A stretch of DNA of 64,000 nucleotides from positions 413,334 to 477,333 of the forward strand of contig CAJJDP010000028.1 in NCBI GenBank assembly GCA_905182995.1, in the 5' to 3' direction. Below, in pieces: positions 61,934 to 64,000 of this stretch. This DNA comes from Paramecium octaurelia. Taxonomy: Eukaryota > Ciliophora > Oligohymenophorea > Peniculida > Parameciidae. The notes under the pieces are model-generated. The model saw nothing but the letters and a program-made list of their open reading frames with translations. It did no database searches and was not told the origin of the DNA. How positions within the stretch are numbered: position 1 is the stretch's first letter; the number at the start of each line of letters is the position of its first letter. Made by a program: the position numbers and the translations under genes.

Positions 61934-64000
61934 TCAATACACTCTCTTTTTTGGAGGAACAGTATCAAATTCTTTTGGATCTTAGGTCTTAGTGATAACC
62001 TATAAAATATAGTATTAATTATTACATCTCTATAAGTTAGTTCAATATCACCATTCTTGGTGTCTTTGATTCTGGCCAATGTGTGTTTCATCCAGTTCTT
62101 GTCATCTCTATCTGGGAAGTCATCACGAGCATGAGCTCCTCTGGATTCCTTTCTATTTAAAGCCCCTTCGATGGTCATTTTGCCTTACACTGAAATAATA
62201 GTAAAGGATAGTAATACATAGTAAATTGTCTAATTCTAATCCTTCGATCAGATCAGAATTCCATACAAGTCCTTTGTCTTTGATTCTGATATCATCTTTT
62301 CTTGAATAGATTTCTTTGACTTTTTCAACACCCTCTTACAATGTTTTTTCAATTCTAAAGACAGCAGCATGTTTTTGCATAGTTCTTTGGAGATCCTTTC
62401 TGACTTAAGCAACAGTCTGAGATCCTTCATGATGTCTTAATCTGTCTATTCTGGCAATGGCAGCTTCTCCAGCATTTTTGGGTAAATCTGGTTGTTTCTA
62501 TCCAGGTTTCCACTTTTCACCAACAAGATTGGCAGCTTGTCTTCCAAAAACAACGATATCTAATAAAGAATTTGCTCCCAATCTGTTGGCACCATGGACT
62601 GATGCACAAGCAGCCTCACCAGCTGCCAAAAGTCCAGGTACTACTTGATCTTTGCCTGCAACTTGATTAAGAACTTCAGTTTTGAAATTGGTAGGTATTC
62701 CACCCATATTGTAATGAACAGTAGGTAAGACTGGTGCAGGTTCTTTGGTAACATCAACACCTGCAAATATTTTAGCGGCTTCACTGATTCCTGGTAATCT
62801 TTCATGCAAGAGTTCAGCTGGCAAATGATTGAGATGCAAATAGATGTGATCCTTTTCTGGTCCAACTCTATAAATGATAATAATCTAAGAGGTACCCTCT
62901 TCCCTCTAAAATTTCCTTAGTCATAGCTCTAGACACAACATCTCTACTTGCCAAATCCTTAGCAGTAGGAGCATATCTCTCCATGAATCTTTCTCCCAAT
63001 GAATTTCTAAGGATACCACCTTCTCCTCTGCAACCCTCAGTCATCAAACATCCAGAACCATAAATACCAGTAGGATGAAATTATACGAATTCCAAATCTT
63101 CCATTGGTAAACCTGCTCTGATAGTCATGCCTCCACCATCACCTGTGCAAGTATGGGCAGATGTGCATGACTAAAATGCTCTCCCATAACCACCAGTGGC
63201 TATTACTGTGTATCCTGCTCTAATCCTGTGAATTGACCCATCTGCCATCGACATGCACACTACTCCTCTGCAAGCTCTATGATAAATCAACAACATCAAA
63301 TTACCCTTGATCGTCCATCATCAAATCAAGAGCGAAGTACTCCACAAAGAATATACAATCATATCCCAAGGCTCTCCCAAACAAAGTGTGTAACATAGCA
63401 TGTCCTGTTCTGTCTGCTACAGCACAGCATCTATAAGCCTGTCCTCCTGTTCCGAATTTCAAACTCTGTCCTCCAAATGCTCTTTGATAGATCTTGCCTT
63501 CTGGAGTTCTTGAAAATGGTAAACCATAACTTTCCAATTCATAAACAGCCTTTGGTGCTTCTTTGCACATATAAGTGATAGCATCCTAGTCTCCCAACCA
63601 ATCAGATCCCTTTATAGTATCGTATGCATGCCTAGATATGTCTCAATCAGTACCATCTCCAATCATCTTCTGTCATGTTCCCCAATGCAGCATTTATACC
63701 TCCTTGAGCTGCCACTGTATGTGATCTTGTTGGAAACAACTTTGAAATACAAGCAGTCTTGAACCCAAGCTCAACCAAACCAAATGCAGCTCTTAAACCA
63801 GCACCGCCTGCTCCAACAACAACTGCATCATATGTGTGATCTATCACTGTATATTTGTCTGTCAAATGGCCCTATCAATTTTAAGCTTCTGAATTACTTA
63901 AGAAGGACCAGCTTCTGGTTTATTTTTTGACACCACACAGAATCGATTAACTAACTTTGTCGCTTATAGATTGTACAAAGCCTAAGTTGTAATTCTGAAC
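61934..64000 (-). CDS. SDHA: Succinate dehydrogenase flavoprotein subunit (SDHA), N-terminus beyond window
   Basis: Catalytic subunit of mitochondrial complex II, which oxidises succinate to fumarate and passes electrons to ubiquinone via FAD. The sequence is strongly conserved: FAD-binding [13 protein letters not shown], the covalent-flavin motif SHTVAAQGG with its His, [43 protein letters not shown], and the C-terminus ending TVPPKKRVY. The presequence-like start ([20 protein letters not shown]) is Arg/Gln/Leu-rich and acid-poor, as in a mitochondrial targeting peptide, but the initiating Met lies past position 64000. Introns found include those after the presequence, after WRW, within GRG/VGP, before QGKMTIEGA, and near the 3' end. 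Codon use and base composition are richer in GC than in neighbouring genes, as expected for a highly expressed housekeeping gene. Confidence 0.97.

Noticed and set aside
1-64000. Bacterial or mitochondrial origin
   Set aside because: Spliceosomal-type mini-introns, a mitochondrial-targeted nuclear SDHA gene, CDPKs and TTLL show a ciliate nuclear genome.

Overview
The window looks like macronuclear DNA of a ciliate, most likely Paramecium. Long reading frames appear only if TAA and TAG are read as glutamine and TGA is the sole stop. Genes are cut by introns of about 20-35 nt (GT..AG, usually GTA..TAG), intergenic DNA is very AT-rich, and gene packing is tight, with start codons as little as 31 bp apart. 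These traits fit the known Paramecium nuclear code and tiny introns; the species is not resolved. I assembled gene models by hand. For nearly all of them, removing the inferred introns leaves a length divisible by three.

Left part (1-22 kb). After a doubtful, possibly decayed gene at the edge come, on the minus strand, a coiled-coil/IQ/ankyrin protein, an ORC1/Cdc6-type AAA+ ATPase and a membrane-anchored tubulin-tyrosine-ligase-like enzyme. Then follow two small similar-looking proteins, an unknown 702-aa protein, a MORN-repeat protein, a coiled-coil protein, a PX sorting nexin, a small acylated-type unknown, a decayed LAMMER (CLK) kinase gene, an aquaporin-like channel and a PNUTS-like PP1 nuclear regulator.

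Middle (22-50 kb). A tail-to-tail pair of calcium-dependent protein kinases (CDPK) is followed by three giant plus-strand membrane proteins in a row: a TmcB-like PAS/multi-TM protein (1604 aa), a cysteine-rich surface protein with about 24 tandem 61-residue repeats (2782 aa), and a guanylyl cyclase fused to a P-type-ATPase-like domain whose catalytic motifs are lost (2629 aa).

Right part (50-64 kb). Small ORFs, a cyclic-nucleotide-binding-type K+ channel, a B-box zinc-finger protein, a membrane protein with a degenerate histidine-kinase core, a ULK/Atg1-like kinase, a coiled-coil protein, and the mitochondrial succinate dehydrogenase flavoprotein, which is cut by the right edge.

Several genes fit Ca2+/cyclic-nucleotide signalling, the cell surface and cilia (CDPKs, guanylyl cyclase, CNBD channel, TTLL, MORN and IQ proteins). 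There is no sign of an operon or of one assembled pathway; any functional link between neighbours is inference.
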